The notes under the pieces: model-generated | The model's database searches: none | What the model was told of the DNA's origin: nothing | Seen by the model: only the letters and a program-made list of their open reading frames with translations | Made by a program: the position numbers and the translations under genes | NCBI GenBank assembly: GCA_964577195.1 | Contig: CAZNYF010000071.1 | Coordinates: 1 to 14,543 of the forward strand | From: HyVt-560 sp964577195 | GTDB lineage: Bacteria > Pseudomonadota > Gammaproteobacteria > UWMA-0217 | Reading direction: 5' to 3' | DNA length: 14,543 nt | Part shown: positions 1 to 6,475 of the stretch, in pieces | Numbering within the stretch: the first letter of the stretch is position 1 | How the letters are laid out: each line of letters starts with the position of its first letter

Positions 1-40
1 ATTGCTGCTCGATATGGAACAACCATAGCTTTACAGCAAT
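1..40. repeat. nested inverted repeat at window edge
   Basis: ATTGCTG (1-7) pairs with CAGCAAT (34-40), and inside it TATGG (13-17) pairs with CCATA (23-27) around an AACAA loop. No T-run follows on either strand, so it is not a clear terminator. It lies downstream of iscX and the sequence to its left is missing, so its role cannot be judged. No gene is seen in 1-198. Confidence 0.3.
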
Positions 41-113
41 GCCTTGTTCTGAACACGTTGGTTTGCGCTGAGACCGACACTTTGGACTGGTTGATGTACT
101 AGGGCATTAGTGA

Positions 114-138
114 GGTGATTGACGAACGATCAATCACC
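114..138. repeat. perfect 9-bp hairpin downstream of iscX
   Basis: GGTGATTGA (114-122) and TCAATCACC (130-138) form a perfect 9-bp stem with the 7-nt loop CGAACGA. It lies 60 bp past the iscX stop on the minus strand. Neither strand has a T-run after the stem, so it is at best a weak or factor-assisted end signal, or a 3'-end stabilising hairpin for the isc transcript. Confidence 0.4.
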
Positions 139-198
139 ACGAGATGCGCGCTTGCTATAAACTCGGTAGCGCTGGTTTCATCTTTCACGCATGACGCG

Positions 199-393
199 CT
201 ATTCGTTTTCTTCGATCCACGCCATTTGTATGGCTTCGAGAATTTTCTCGCCGGAGTGATCGGGATTATCATCGAAGTCTTCAAGGTCAATTACCCACTG
301 ACGCAAATCAACAAAACCAATGTTGGTTGGGTCGACATCGGGTTTGCTGTCAGATAATTCTATTGCGATATCTAATGAATCAGTCCATTTCAT
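199..393 (-). CDS. iscX: IscX, Fe-S assembly adaptor
   Basis: Small acidic protein (64 aa) of the IscX/YfhJ family, which binds IscS and is thought to tune iron supply or desulfurase rate during cluster assembly. The start MKWTDS, the central QWVIDLEDFDD block and the end EKILEAIQMAW match the family closely, and the length is normal (E. coli 66 aa). It is the last gene of the isc operon, 18 bp after fdx. The Shine-Dalgarno AAGGTGA lies 6 nt before the ATG and fixes the start. Stop is TAG. Confidence 0.95.
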   Translation of the reverse strand: MKWTDSLDIAIELSDSKPDVDPTNIGFVDLRQWVIDLEDFDDNPDHSGEKILEAIQMAWIEENE

Positions 394-411
394 GTTGCGT
401 CACCTTAACGT

Positions 412-750
412 TTAATGATTTTCAGACACCATATTTATGGTGTATTTGGGTATTTCGATGACCAGGTCTTTATCTTCGACCAATGCCTGACAACTGAGCC
501 GGGAATCGGGATCAAGGCCCCAGGCTTTGTCCAGCATGTCATCCTCATCCTCGGTGGCTTCTCCGAGAGAATCCAAACCTTCGCGGATATAGACGTGGCA
601 GGTGGTGCAGGCGCAGGACTTTTCGCAGGCATGTTCAATGTCGATATCGTTTTTTAACGCGGCATCACAAATGCTAATGCCCGATTCGGCTTCAAATACG
701 GCCCCTTCGGGACAAAGTTCTTCATGTGGCAGGAAAATAATCTGGGGCAT
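412..750 (-). CDS. fdx: ISC-type [2Fe-2S] ferredoxin
   Basis: Adrenodoxin-type ferredoxin of 112 aa that donates electrons during Fe-S cluster assembly. Cluster ligands are C42, C48, C51 and C87, in the same positions as in E. coli Fdx; an extra non-ligand C46 is present as in that family. The surface is acidic (EATEDEDD, about 64-71), as expected for docking to basic partners such as IscS. It follows hscA by 15 bp and precedes iscX. The Shine-Dalgarno is weak (AAAGAA). Confidence 0.96.
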   Translation of the reverse strand: MPQIIFLPHEELCPEGAVFEAESGISICDAALKNDIDIEHACEKSCACTTCHVYIREGLDSLGEATEDEDDMLDKAWGLDPDSRLSCQALVEDKDLVIEIPKYTINMVSENH

Positions 751-765
751 AATTCTTTAACTCAT

Positions 766-2244
766 TTACTCAAATTCTTCGACGCGATGACCGGACATTA
801 AATCACCGACACTATTGTTCATTCTACGCGCAACATAGTCTTCCGAGGCAGCTTCCATTGCTTCTATCGCCTGACGAATTTCTTTATATGCGCCATGCTG
901 GCGGGCTGTAATTAACGTCTTTTTCGCTGATTCAATAGTGGATAACTCATCAGCAGACAATAATTGTTCACCATCTTTTTCCAGCGCTGCGTTCAACGCT
1001 TCAATGACTCTATCAGCGTCGACTTGCTCTTCTCGCAAGCGCCGCGCTTCAAGGTCATCCTGAGCGTGTTCCATAGAAGCGCGCAGCATGGTTTCAATTT
1101 CTTCGTCTTTCAACCCATACGAGGGTTTAATTTCGATATTGGCTTGTACACCACTGGTTTCTTCTTCAGCTTTTACATTTAACAAGCCATCAGCATCTAC
1201 CTGAAAAGTGACTTTTATTCTCGCAGCTCCTGCGACCATTGGTGGAATATCGCGCAGCTCAAATTTCGCCAGTGAACGATTGTCCGCAACCAGATCACGT
1301 TCGCCCTGAACGACATGTAATGCCATTGCTGTCTGACCATCTTTGTAGGTGGTGAATTCCTGCGCCTTGGCGACGGGGATGGTGGTATTTCTAGTGATTA
1401 ATTGTTCGCTTAAACCGCCCATGGTTTCCAGACCCAGTGACAGCGGAATCACATCCAGTAGTAATAATTCATCATCCGGATTATTGCCAGCCAATAAATT
1501 TGCCTGAATGGCTGCACCGGTCGCGACGACTTTATCAGGATCGATATCTACTAATGGTGGCTTGCCGAAGAACTCCGCCACTTGTTCTCGCACATAAGGA
1601 ATGCGCGTTGAACCACCGACCATGACAGTTTCCAGTAATTCGGTTTTATCCACTCCAGCATCACGCATCGCGCGCCTACACGATAGAATAGTTTTCTTTA
1701 TTAGTGGCGCGATGAGCGTTTCAAATTTCACTTTATCGAATTGTCTAGACCAACTTTTGCCATTGTCTAATTCAATTTTAATGTGTGTATTGTCTGCGCC
1801 ACTGAGGGCTTCTTTTGCTAGTCGGGATGCAGCGATAATTTTTGGCATCAATGCCGCACTATCCAATCCGTCTGCCGTGAGTGCGTCTTTAATCCAAGAC
1901 GCAATTGCGTGATCAAAATCATCGCCACCCAGAGCAGAATCACCACCCGTCGCCAATACTTGAAAAACACCTTTATTTAAACGCAAGATGGAAATATCAA
2001 AGGTACCGCCGCCCAAATCATAAATCGCAATAATGCCTTCGCTGCCAGTATCTAAACCATAAGCAACGGCAGCAGCAGTTGGCTCATTCAGCAGCCGAAA
2101 AACTTTTAGTCCCGCGAGCTTCGCAGCATCTTTGGTTGCCTGGCGCTGGGCATCATCAAAATAGGCAGGAACGGTGATGACAACGCCTTGTAAATCTCCG
2201 CCTAGCGTATTCTCGGCACGCATTTTAAGCGCCTTGAGAATATC
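766..2244 (-). CDS. hscA: HscA, Hsp70-type Fe-S chaperone (5' end missing)
   Basis: Specialised Hsp70 ATPase that, with HscB, binds the LPPVK loop of IscU and drives cluster transfer. The visible 492 residues start at DILKALKMRAEN directly beside the N run, so the real start lies in the gap; the internal ATG at 2223 is not the start. Visible Hsp70 signatures include VPAYFDDAQRQATKDAA, LLNEPTAAAVAYGL, YDLGGGTFDIS and VGGSTRIPYVREQ, followed by the substrate-binding domain and helical lid. E. coli HscA is 616 aa, so about 125 N-terminal residues, including the first phosphate-binding loop, are unseen. It is 15 bp upstream of fdx. The split from hscB by a repeat and a hairpin is unusual. Confidence 0.93.
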   Translation of the reverse strand, partial: DILKALKMRAENTLGGDLQGVVITVPAYFDDAQRQATKDAAKLAGLKVFRLLNEPTAAAVAYGLDTGSEGIIAIYDLGGGTFDISILRLNKGVFQVLATGGDSALGGDDFDHAIASWIKDALTADGLDSAALMPKIIAASRLAKEALSGADNTHIKIELDNGKSWSRQFDKVKFETLIAPLIKKTILSCRRAMRDAGVDKTELLETVMVGGSTRIPYVREQVAEFFGKPPLVDIDPDKVVATGAAIQANLLAGNNPDDELLLLDVIPLSLGLETMGGLSEQLITRNTTIPVAKAQEFTTYKDGQTAMALHVVQGERDLVADNRSLAKFELRDIPPMVAGAARIKVTFQVDADGLLNVKAEEETSGVQANIEIKPSYGLKDEEIETMLRASMEHAQDDLEARRLREEQVDADRVIEALNAALEKDGEQLLSADELSTIESAKKTLITARQHGAYKEIRQAIEAMEAASEDYVARRMNNSVGDLMSGHRVEEFE

Positions 2245-2344
2245 NNNNNNNNNNNNNNNNNNNNNNNNNNNNNNNNNNNNNNNNNNNNNNNNNNNNNNNN
2301 NNNNNNNNNNNNNNNNNNNNNNNNNNNNNNNNNNNNNNNNNNNN
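2245..2344. other. assembly gap, 100 N
   Basis: Exactly 100 N, the usual placeholder for a gap of unknown length. About 125 codons of hscA (some 375 bp) should lie here, so the real gap is probably longer than drawn. The gap abuts a dispersed REP-like repeat (2369-2415), a plausible cause of the assembly break. Confidence 0.95.
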
Positions 2345-2368
2345 AGTTAAGTGCCTGTAATACATCTC

Positions 2369-2415
2369 GTAGGATGTGCTGAGCTTGCGAAGCGCATCAA
2401 TCGCGAACGATGCGC
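2369..2415 (+). repeat. REP-like dispersed repeat, copy 1
   Basis: Begins GTAGGATGTGCTGAGC and continues through AGCGCATC and GATGCGC. GATGTGCT can pair with AGCGCATC, and GCGCATC with GATGCGC, giving two overlapping short hairpins. It is nearly identical to the reverse complement of 8155-8200 over about 45 bp and shares its first 15 bp with both ends of the element at 3061-3190. It lies between hscB and hscA. Confidence 0.85.
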
Positions 2416-2435
2416 TTAAAAATAAAATCATGACC

Positions 2436-2500
2436 TATAATCCTAAAAAACCGCAGTTGGATCGCGCAAGTCCAGCCCAACTGCAGTTTTTAGGATTATA
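2436..2500. terminator. long bidirectional terminator-like hairpin between hscB and hscA
   Basis: The left arm (2436-2460) and right arm (2477-2500) pair almost perfectly: TATAATCCTAAAAA plus the CAGTTGG part, with one bulged base and one mismatch, around a 16-nt loop. On both strands an A-run, a GC-containing stem and a T-run (T5 or T6) occur in order, as in an intrinsic bidirectional terminator. The hscB stop codon (2496-2498) lies inside the right arm. On the minus strand it would terminate or attenuate transcription before hscA, which is odd inside an operon; it could also act in RNA processing. Confidence 0.6.
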
Positions 2501-3035
2501 AGGCATCTTCCAGTTTTGCTTCCTGCTCATCCAGCTGTCTTTTCAGGCGACCGAAGAATTGTAATTTTGTCAGATTATCCAATGCCGCATCTAAAACCCC
2601 GCTATCGTAAGAGGACTTAAACGCATCAAAAAGCTGATTTTGATGCTCAGCCACATCGTCACGTACCTGATCAATTGCAACGAAAGGGTCTTCGTCCTCT
2701 GCAACATCTTCCAGCCGTTCCCGATATTCCATTTGCTGCATTAAAAAAGCACCGTCATTAATCGTGTTGTTACCAGGGTTACATTCAGAACCCGCCAGTT
2801 TGAGTAAATAGCAACCTCGTTTTAAAGGATCAATTAAGGTGTCGTTGGCTTGATTAATTAATGCAGCATTTTCTACTGCGGCGCGGCGGGTTTTTGCATC
2901 TTCGCTAGCAAAACGATCTGGATGGTATTGCGCCTGTAACTTCTGGTAAGTAATGGCTAACTTTGCTAAATCAATTTCGTAAGAAACGGGTAGCTCGAAT
3001 AGCTCAAAAAATTCGGTGGAGGGTGTTTGTGACAT
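2496..3035 (-). CDS. hscB: HscB, J-domain co-chaperone
   Basis: Co-chaperone of 179 aa that delivers IscU to HscA and stimulates its ATPase. The N-terminal J domain carries the essential HPD motif at residues 38-40 (QYHPDRF), and the C-terminal helical domain that binds IscU ends with FFGRLKRQLDEQEAKL. Length is normal for the family (E. coli 171 aa). No Shine-Dalgarno is visible before the ATG (upstream bases read CATCTTTTCTACTGTC on the coding strand), and an inverted-repeat element ends 25 bp upstream, so its translation and transcription may be uncoupled from iscA. Confidence 0.95.
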   Translation of the reverse strand: MSQTPSTEFFELFELPVSYEIDLAKLAITYQKLQAQYHPDRFASEDAKTRRAAVENAALINQANDTLIDPLKRGCYLLKLAGSECNPGNNTINDGAFLMQQMEYRERLEDVAEDEDPFVAIDQVRDDVAEHQNQLFDAFKSSYDSGVLDAALDNLTKLQFFGRLKRQLDEQEAKLEDAL

Positions 3036-3060
3036 GACAGTAGAAAAGATGGGCTATTTA

Positions 3061-3190
3061 CGTAGGATGGGCTGAGGAACGAAGCGCATCGTTCGCGAAA
3101 AATGCATTTGATGTGCTTCGTACTGAGAATTGCTCCTGCATTTCCAGCACTTCCTCCATCCTTGGAGGTCGTTCCTCAGCACATCCTACG
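3061..3190. repeat. 130-bp MITE/BIME-like inverted-repeat element between iscA and hscB
   Basis: The ends are 22-bp inverted repeats with one mismatch: left 3061-3082 begins CGTAGGATGGGCTGAGG, right 3169-3190 reads CGTAGGATGTGCTGAGG on the other strand. The outer 15 bp are the same motif as the REP-like copies at 2369 and 8200. The inside has no ORF of note. No clear target-site duplication was seen. It fills nearly the whole 163-bp iscA-hscB spacer. Confidence 0.75.
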
Positions 3191-3198
3191 AATACAGG

Positions 3199-3522
3199 CT
3201 AAACCGTGAAGCTTTCACCGCAACCACAGCGATCACTTTCGTTGGGATTGGTAAATTTAAACCCTTCGTTTAAACCTTCTTTGGTGTAATCCACTTCGGT
3301 ACCGTCCAGATAGACAAGGCTTTTAGGATTAACGATAATTTTGACACCATTGGTTTCAAAAACCTCATCGAATTCTTCAACTTCATCGGCAAATTCAATG
3401 TCGTAAGCCATACCAGAGCAACCGGTAGTTTTGATTCCCAGTCGGATACCAACCCCTTTACCGCGATTCTTCAGAAAATCCTGAACACGGTTGGCGGCTT
3501 TATCTGTCATCGTAATAGCCAT
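3199..3522 (-). CDS. iscA: IscA, A-type Fe-S carrier
   Basis: A-type carrier of 107 aa that receives clusters or iron and passes them to apo-proteins. The three conserved cysteines are C35 (KTTGCSG) and C99, C101 (RCGCGESF), as in E. coli IscA. It begins 3 bp after the iscU stop, so the two are probably translationally coupled. Stop TAG is followed 8 bp later by the inverted-repeat element, which separates it from hscB. Confidence 0.96.
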   Translation of the reverse strand: MAITMTDKAANRVQDFLKNRGKGVGIRLGIKTTGCSGMAYDIEFADEVEEFDEVFETNGVKIIVNPKSLVYLDGTEVDYTKEGLNEGFKFTNPNESDRCGCGESFTV

Positions 3523-3525
3523 GCG

Positions 3526-3927
3526 TTACGCTGATTTCTTCAGCTCAACCTCGTTTTTAGATTGATAATCGGAGATCGCCGCTTTAATCGCATCTTCAGC
3601 CAAAACCGAGCAATGCACCTTCACCGGTGGCAATGCTAGCTCTTCAGCCAGATCCGTATTCTTGATCATTTTAGCTTCATCAAGTGTACGACCTTTAACC
3701 CATTCTGTGAGTAAGCTGCTTGATGCAATTGCGCTGCCGCAACCGTAAGTTTTGAATTTTGCATCTTCAATTACGCCGTCAGCGCTGACTTGAATTTGCA
3801 GCTTCATCACATCACCACAAGCAGGTGCGCCAACCATTCCCGTTCCTACATTGGAAGAATTCACGTCGAGTTTGCCAACGTTGCGAGGGTTTTCGTAATG
3901 GTCAATTACTTTGTCACTGTATGCCAT
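3526..3927 (-). CDS. iscU: IscU, Fe-S scaffold protein
   Basis: Scaffold of 133 aa on which IscS-derived sulfur and iron form the cluster. Ligands C37, C63 and C106 are present, with D39 and H105 beside them, and the HscA recognition loop LPPVK is at residues 99-103. It follows iscS by 12 bp with a good Shine-Dalgarno (AAAGGTAA). Length is slightly over the E. coli protein (128 aa) because of a lysine-rich tail. Confidence 0.97.
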   Translation of the reverse strand: MAYSDKVIDHYENPRNVGKLDVNSSNVGTGMVGAPACGDVMKLQIQVSADGVIEDAKFKTYGCGSAIASSSLLTEWVKGRTLDEAKMIKNTDLAEELALPPVKVHCSVLAEDAIKAAISDYQSKNEVELKKSA

Positions 3928-3939
3928 GATAGTTACCTT

Positions 3940-5160
3940 TTAATGTGCAGCCCATTGGACTGAATCTAAATCAATACCGTCCTGGAACATATCCCACAAC
4001 GGTGATAAATCGCGTAATTTTTCGACTGCGTTTCTAACCAGATCAATCGTAAAATCGACTTCTTCCGAGCTTGAAAAACGCCCGAATGTAAAACGTATGG
4101 ATGAATGTGCCAACTCGTCATTTCGACCAATCGCGCGCAATACATAACTCGGTTCGAGCGAGGCGGATGTACAAGCTGATCCACTGGAAACTGCGATATC
4201 TTTCAGCGCCATGATCAGACTTTCGCCTTCTACAAAATTAAAACTAACATTGAGGTTACCGGCAACCCGCTGATCCAGATCGCCATTGAGATACACCTCT
4301 TCCATATCTTTAAAACCGTCCCAGAGGCGGTTGCGCATAGTCATCAGGCGCTCGTTCTCCGCAGCCATCTCATCTTTAGCGATGCGAAAAGCTTCACCCA
4401 TGCCAACAATCTGGTGGGTAGCAAGTGTACCAGAACGCATACCCCTCTCATGACCACCACCGTGCATTTGTGCCTCAACTCTAACCCGCGGTTTTCTCTG
4501 CACATACAGTGCGCCAATGCCTTTGGGGCCGTAAATTTTGTGCGCAGAAAAACTCATCATATCGACCTTGAGCGCATCCATATCTATTGGCACCTTGCCA
4601 GCGCTTTGCGCCGCGTCCACATGAAAGATGATTTTGCGTTCGCGACAAATCTCACCCAGCGCGGCGATATCCTGAATCACGCCAATCTCGTTATTCACAT
4701 GCATAATAGAAACAACGGTGGTGTCATCACGCAGCGCTGCTTTGAATTTTTCAATATCAATCAAACCATTAGGCTCAGGATCAAGATAGGTCACTTCATA
4801 GCCTTCCCGTTCCAGCTCGCGGCAGGGGTCTAAAACTGCTTTGTGCTCGGTCTTGCAAGTCACAATATGCTTGCCTTTGCGCTGATTAAAATGCGCTGCA
4901 CCTTTAATTGCGAGGTTATCGCTCTCAGTTGCGCCACTGGTAAATACAATTTCTTTGGGATTGGCATTAATCAGATCCGCAATTTGTTTACGCGCAGTTT
5001 TTACTGCGTCATCTGCTGCCCAGCCAAATGCATGGCTGCGCGATGCGGGATTACCAAACGCGCCATCCTTAGTTAGAAAGTTGGCCATCTTTTCAGCCAC
5101 GCGCCCGTCAACCGGAGTGGTCGCGCTGTAATCCATATAAATCGGGAGTTGTAATGTCAT
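3940..5160 (-). CDS. iscS: IscS, cysteine desulfurase
   Basis: PLP enzyme of 406 aa that converts L-cysteine to L-alanine and an enzyme-bound persulfide, the sulfur source for IscU and for tRNA thiolation. PLP site: H106 (TEHKAV), D182 and Q185 (VDAAQS), and the Schiff-base K208 (SAHKIYGPKG). The mobile-loop catalytic cysteine is C330 (SSGSACTSAS). The C-terminal PLWDMFQDGIDLDSVQW is the IscU-contact tail. Numbering is shifted by two from E. coli IscS. It lies 32 bp downstream of iscR. Confidence 0.98.
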   Translation of the reverse strand: MTLQLPIYMDYSATTPVDGRVAEKMANFLTKDGAFGNPASRSHAFGWAADDAVKTARKQIADLINANPKEIVFTSGATESDNLAIKGAAHFNQRKGKHIVTCKTEHKAVLDPCRELEREGYEVTYLDPEPNGLIDIEKFKAALRDDTTVVSIMHVNNEIGVIQDIAALGEICRERKIIFHVDAAQSAGKVPIDMDALKVDMMSFSAHKIYGPKGIGALYVQRKPRVRVEAQMHGGGHERGMRSGTLATHQIVGMGEAFRIAKDEMAAENERLMTMRNRLWDGFKDMEEVYLNGDLDQRVAGNLNVSFNFVEGESLIMALKDIAVSSGSACTSASLEPSYVLRAIGRNDELAHSSIRFTFGRFSSSEEVDFTIDLVRNAVEKLRDLSPLWDMFQDGIDLDSVQWAAH

Positions 5161-5192
5161 GCTAACGTCTCAGTTCTCGCTTAACTAAAGGG

Positions 5193-5669
5193 TTACGCCG
5201 CTGGGCGTGGAAAAACAAAATTCATCCGTTGGACTTCTTCATCCTGACGGCGTGCGATTTCTCGAATTTCGGGGCGATCAATAAACTGATCCAGAGAAAT
5301 ATCATCGAGGAACTCATATAAACGATCACTCAAATCGTTCCACAGCTCATGTGTCAGGCAACGCTCGCCATTCTGGCAGTCAGCCTTGCCGCCGCAACGC
5401 GTTACGTCGACGTTCTCATCAACGGCGGTAATGATTTTTGCCACGGTAATTTGATTGGGCATTTTCGCCAGGCGATAACCACCACCGGGACCTCGAACAC
5501 CTTCAACCAGTCCGGATTTTCGCAACTTGGCAAACAATTGCTCAAGATACGACAGAGAAATCCCCTGAGTATTGGAAATGTCCGCCAATGTCACAGGGCC
5601 TTGCCTGTCATGCAGAGCCAGATCCATCATTGCGGTGACCGCGTAACGGCCTTTGGTTGATAGTTTCAT
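5193..5669 (-). CDS. iscR: IscR, Fe-S-responsive Rrf2 regulator
   Basis: Rrf2-family winged-helix regulator of 158 aa. The N-terminal DNA-binding part (MKLSTKGRYAVTAMMDLA, then LEQLFAKLRKSGLVEGVRG) is followed by cluster-binding C92, C98, C104 and H107, spaced as in E. coli IscR. With a [2Fe-2S] cluster it represses its own operon at type 1 sites; without the cluster it acts at type 2 sites. It is the first gene of the operon, preceded by a matching site. The Shine-Dalgarno is weak (GACGAGA). Confidence 0.97.
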   Translation of the reverse strand: MKLSTKGRYAVTAMMDLALHDRQGPVTLADISNTQGISLSYLEQLFAKLRKSGLVEGVRGPGGGYRLAKMPNQITVAKIITAVDENVDVTRCGGKADCQNGERCLTHELWNDLSDRLYEFLDDISLDQFIDRPEIREIARRQDEEVQRMNFVFPRPAA

Positions 5670-5723
5670 AGTCTTATCTCGTCGCCACTCGTGTACAATT
5701 TACTGAGTAATTTCATCTATATT

Positions 5724-5757
5724 AGAATATCAATACCTGAGTGGATTAGTCAAGTAT
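5724..5757 (-). promoter_or_regulatory. isc operon promoter with IscR type 1 site
   Basis: On the minus strand, -35 TTGACT (5748-5753) and -10 TATTCT (5724-5729) are separated by 18 bp; the transcript would start near 5717, about 48 nt before iscR. Positions 5733-5757 match the published E. coli type 1 IscR consensus, as I remember it, at 23 of 25 positions: ATACTTGACT, then AATCC, then ACTCAGGTAT. The site covers the -35 and the spacer, as expected for autorepression by cluster-loaded IscR. Confidence 0.85.
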
Positions 5758-5802
5758 TTTAAATACGCGTAACTCACTAATAAATATACAGTTGCTGAAA
5801 TA

Positions 5803-5832
5803 TACCCCTAATGGGTAGGTAAATAATTTACC
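5803..5832. repeat. two adjacent small inverted repeats upstream of isc, downstream of DUF1249
   Basis: TACCC (5803-5807) pairs with GGGTA (5813-5817). GGTAAAT (5818-5824) and ATTTACC (5826-5832) form a 15-bp perfect palindrome. They start 3 bp past the DUF1249 stop. Without a T-run they are not a classic terminator; they could be an end-of-transcript structure or a regulator site far upstream of iscR. Confidence 0.35.
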
Positions 5833-5834
5833 GG

Positions 5835-6362
5835 CTAGCTATAGGAATATCCGGCTAAATCACGGTATTTGAGAGGCTTTGAGTCGGGCTGCTCAAGAAT
5901 CGGCGACTCACCAAACTGATGTCCCTGGCGATGCACATAGTTGAGCCACTTATAGAGGAAACGATTATGCCGCCAGCGACAAGTCAACGCTGAGTTGACA
6001 TCGACTTTGGCTGGCTCCACCAACTCAAAGCTCCCCTCTACTGACTTCAATCGACAAGCACGGGTAATGACCTCCGCCTGTACCGAATCATGGCAAAGCC
6101 GAATCAGCACATCAGGGCGATTGTCACCATTTTCCATCGCGTATGTCAGCTTCAGCGTACTGGTATGACGCGCTTGGTCTACGATTTCCAACAGCAGATC
6201 ATGCGCACCCATCGCGCTGGAGACATGTATTCCGGTAAGATCACGCAGCGGCGGGCACAGACACCTTAAACGCATGTAATTTTGCTCATAAAGCTCCATC
6301 AGGGCAGCAAGGCTCCCCGGCTTGGGACTTTCGCAATAAGAACAGGCATCTGGCCAACGCAT
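5835..6362 (-). CDS. DUF1249 family protein (YqiB-like)
   Basis: About 175 aa, matching the DUF1249/YqiB family of unknown function. The family-like core runs from LMELYEQNYMRL through VLIRLCHDSVQAEV to NRFLYKWLNYVHRQGHQFG. Family members are usually about 140-150 aa; the extra length is an N-terminal tail with CSYC and a C-terminal PDSKPLKYRDLAGYSYS tail. A GTG at 6395 would also open the frame, but it falls inside the predicted -10 box, so the ATG at 6362 is preferred; neither has a good Shine-Dalgarno. In other genomes the gene often sits by nudF/cpdA; here it stands alone between pgm and isc. Confidence 0.8.
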   Translation of the reverse strand: MRWPDACSYCESPKPGSLAALMELYEQNYMRLRCLCPPLRDLTGIHVSSAMGAHDLLLEIVDQARHTSTLKLTYAMENGDNRPDVLIRLCHDSVQAEVITRACRLKSVEGSFELVEPAKVDVNSALTCRWRHNRFLYKWLNYVHRQGHQFGESPILEQPDSKPLKYRDLAGYSYS

Positions 6363-6391
6363 AAAAATTATCGAATCGTGTGTGATCGCTA

Positions 6392-6420
6392 ACACTAGGG
6401 TAGGAATGTAGAACAGTCAA
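6392..6420 (-). promoter_or_regulatory. predicted promoter of the DUF1249 gene
   Basis: On the minus strand, -35 TTGACT (6415-6420), a 17-bp spacer and -10 TAGTGT (6392-6397). The transcript would start near 6385, about 22 nt before the ATG at 6362. This placement decides the start codon. Confidence 0.5.
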
Positions 6421-6475
6421 ACCGGTGAGTGGTTCAACCCGGGGGAAATATGGAACACAAATCAAGGGCAATACA

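Noticed and set aside
114..138. Rho-independent terminator for the isc operon
   Set aside because: The stem is perfect but no T-run follows on either strand; kept only as a hairpin.
115..357. 80-codon plus-strand ORF opposite iscX
   Set aside because: Antisense shadow of iscX with no supporting signals.
2225..2431. Minus-strand ORF spanning the N run beside hscA
   Set aside because: It reads through the REP-like repeat and unknown bases; not the hscA N-terminus, since the hscA frame is continuous as DILKALK up to the gap.
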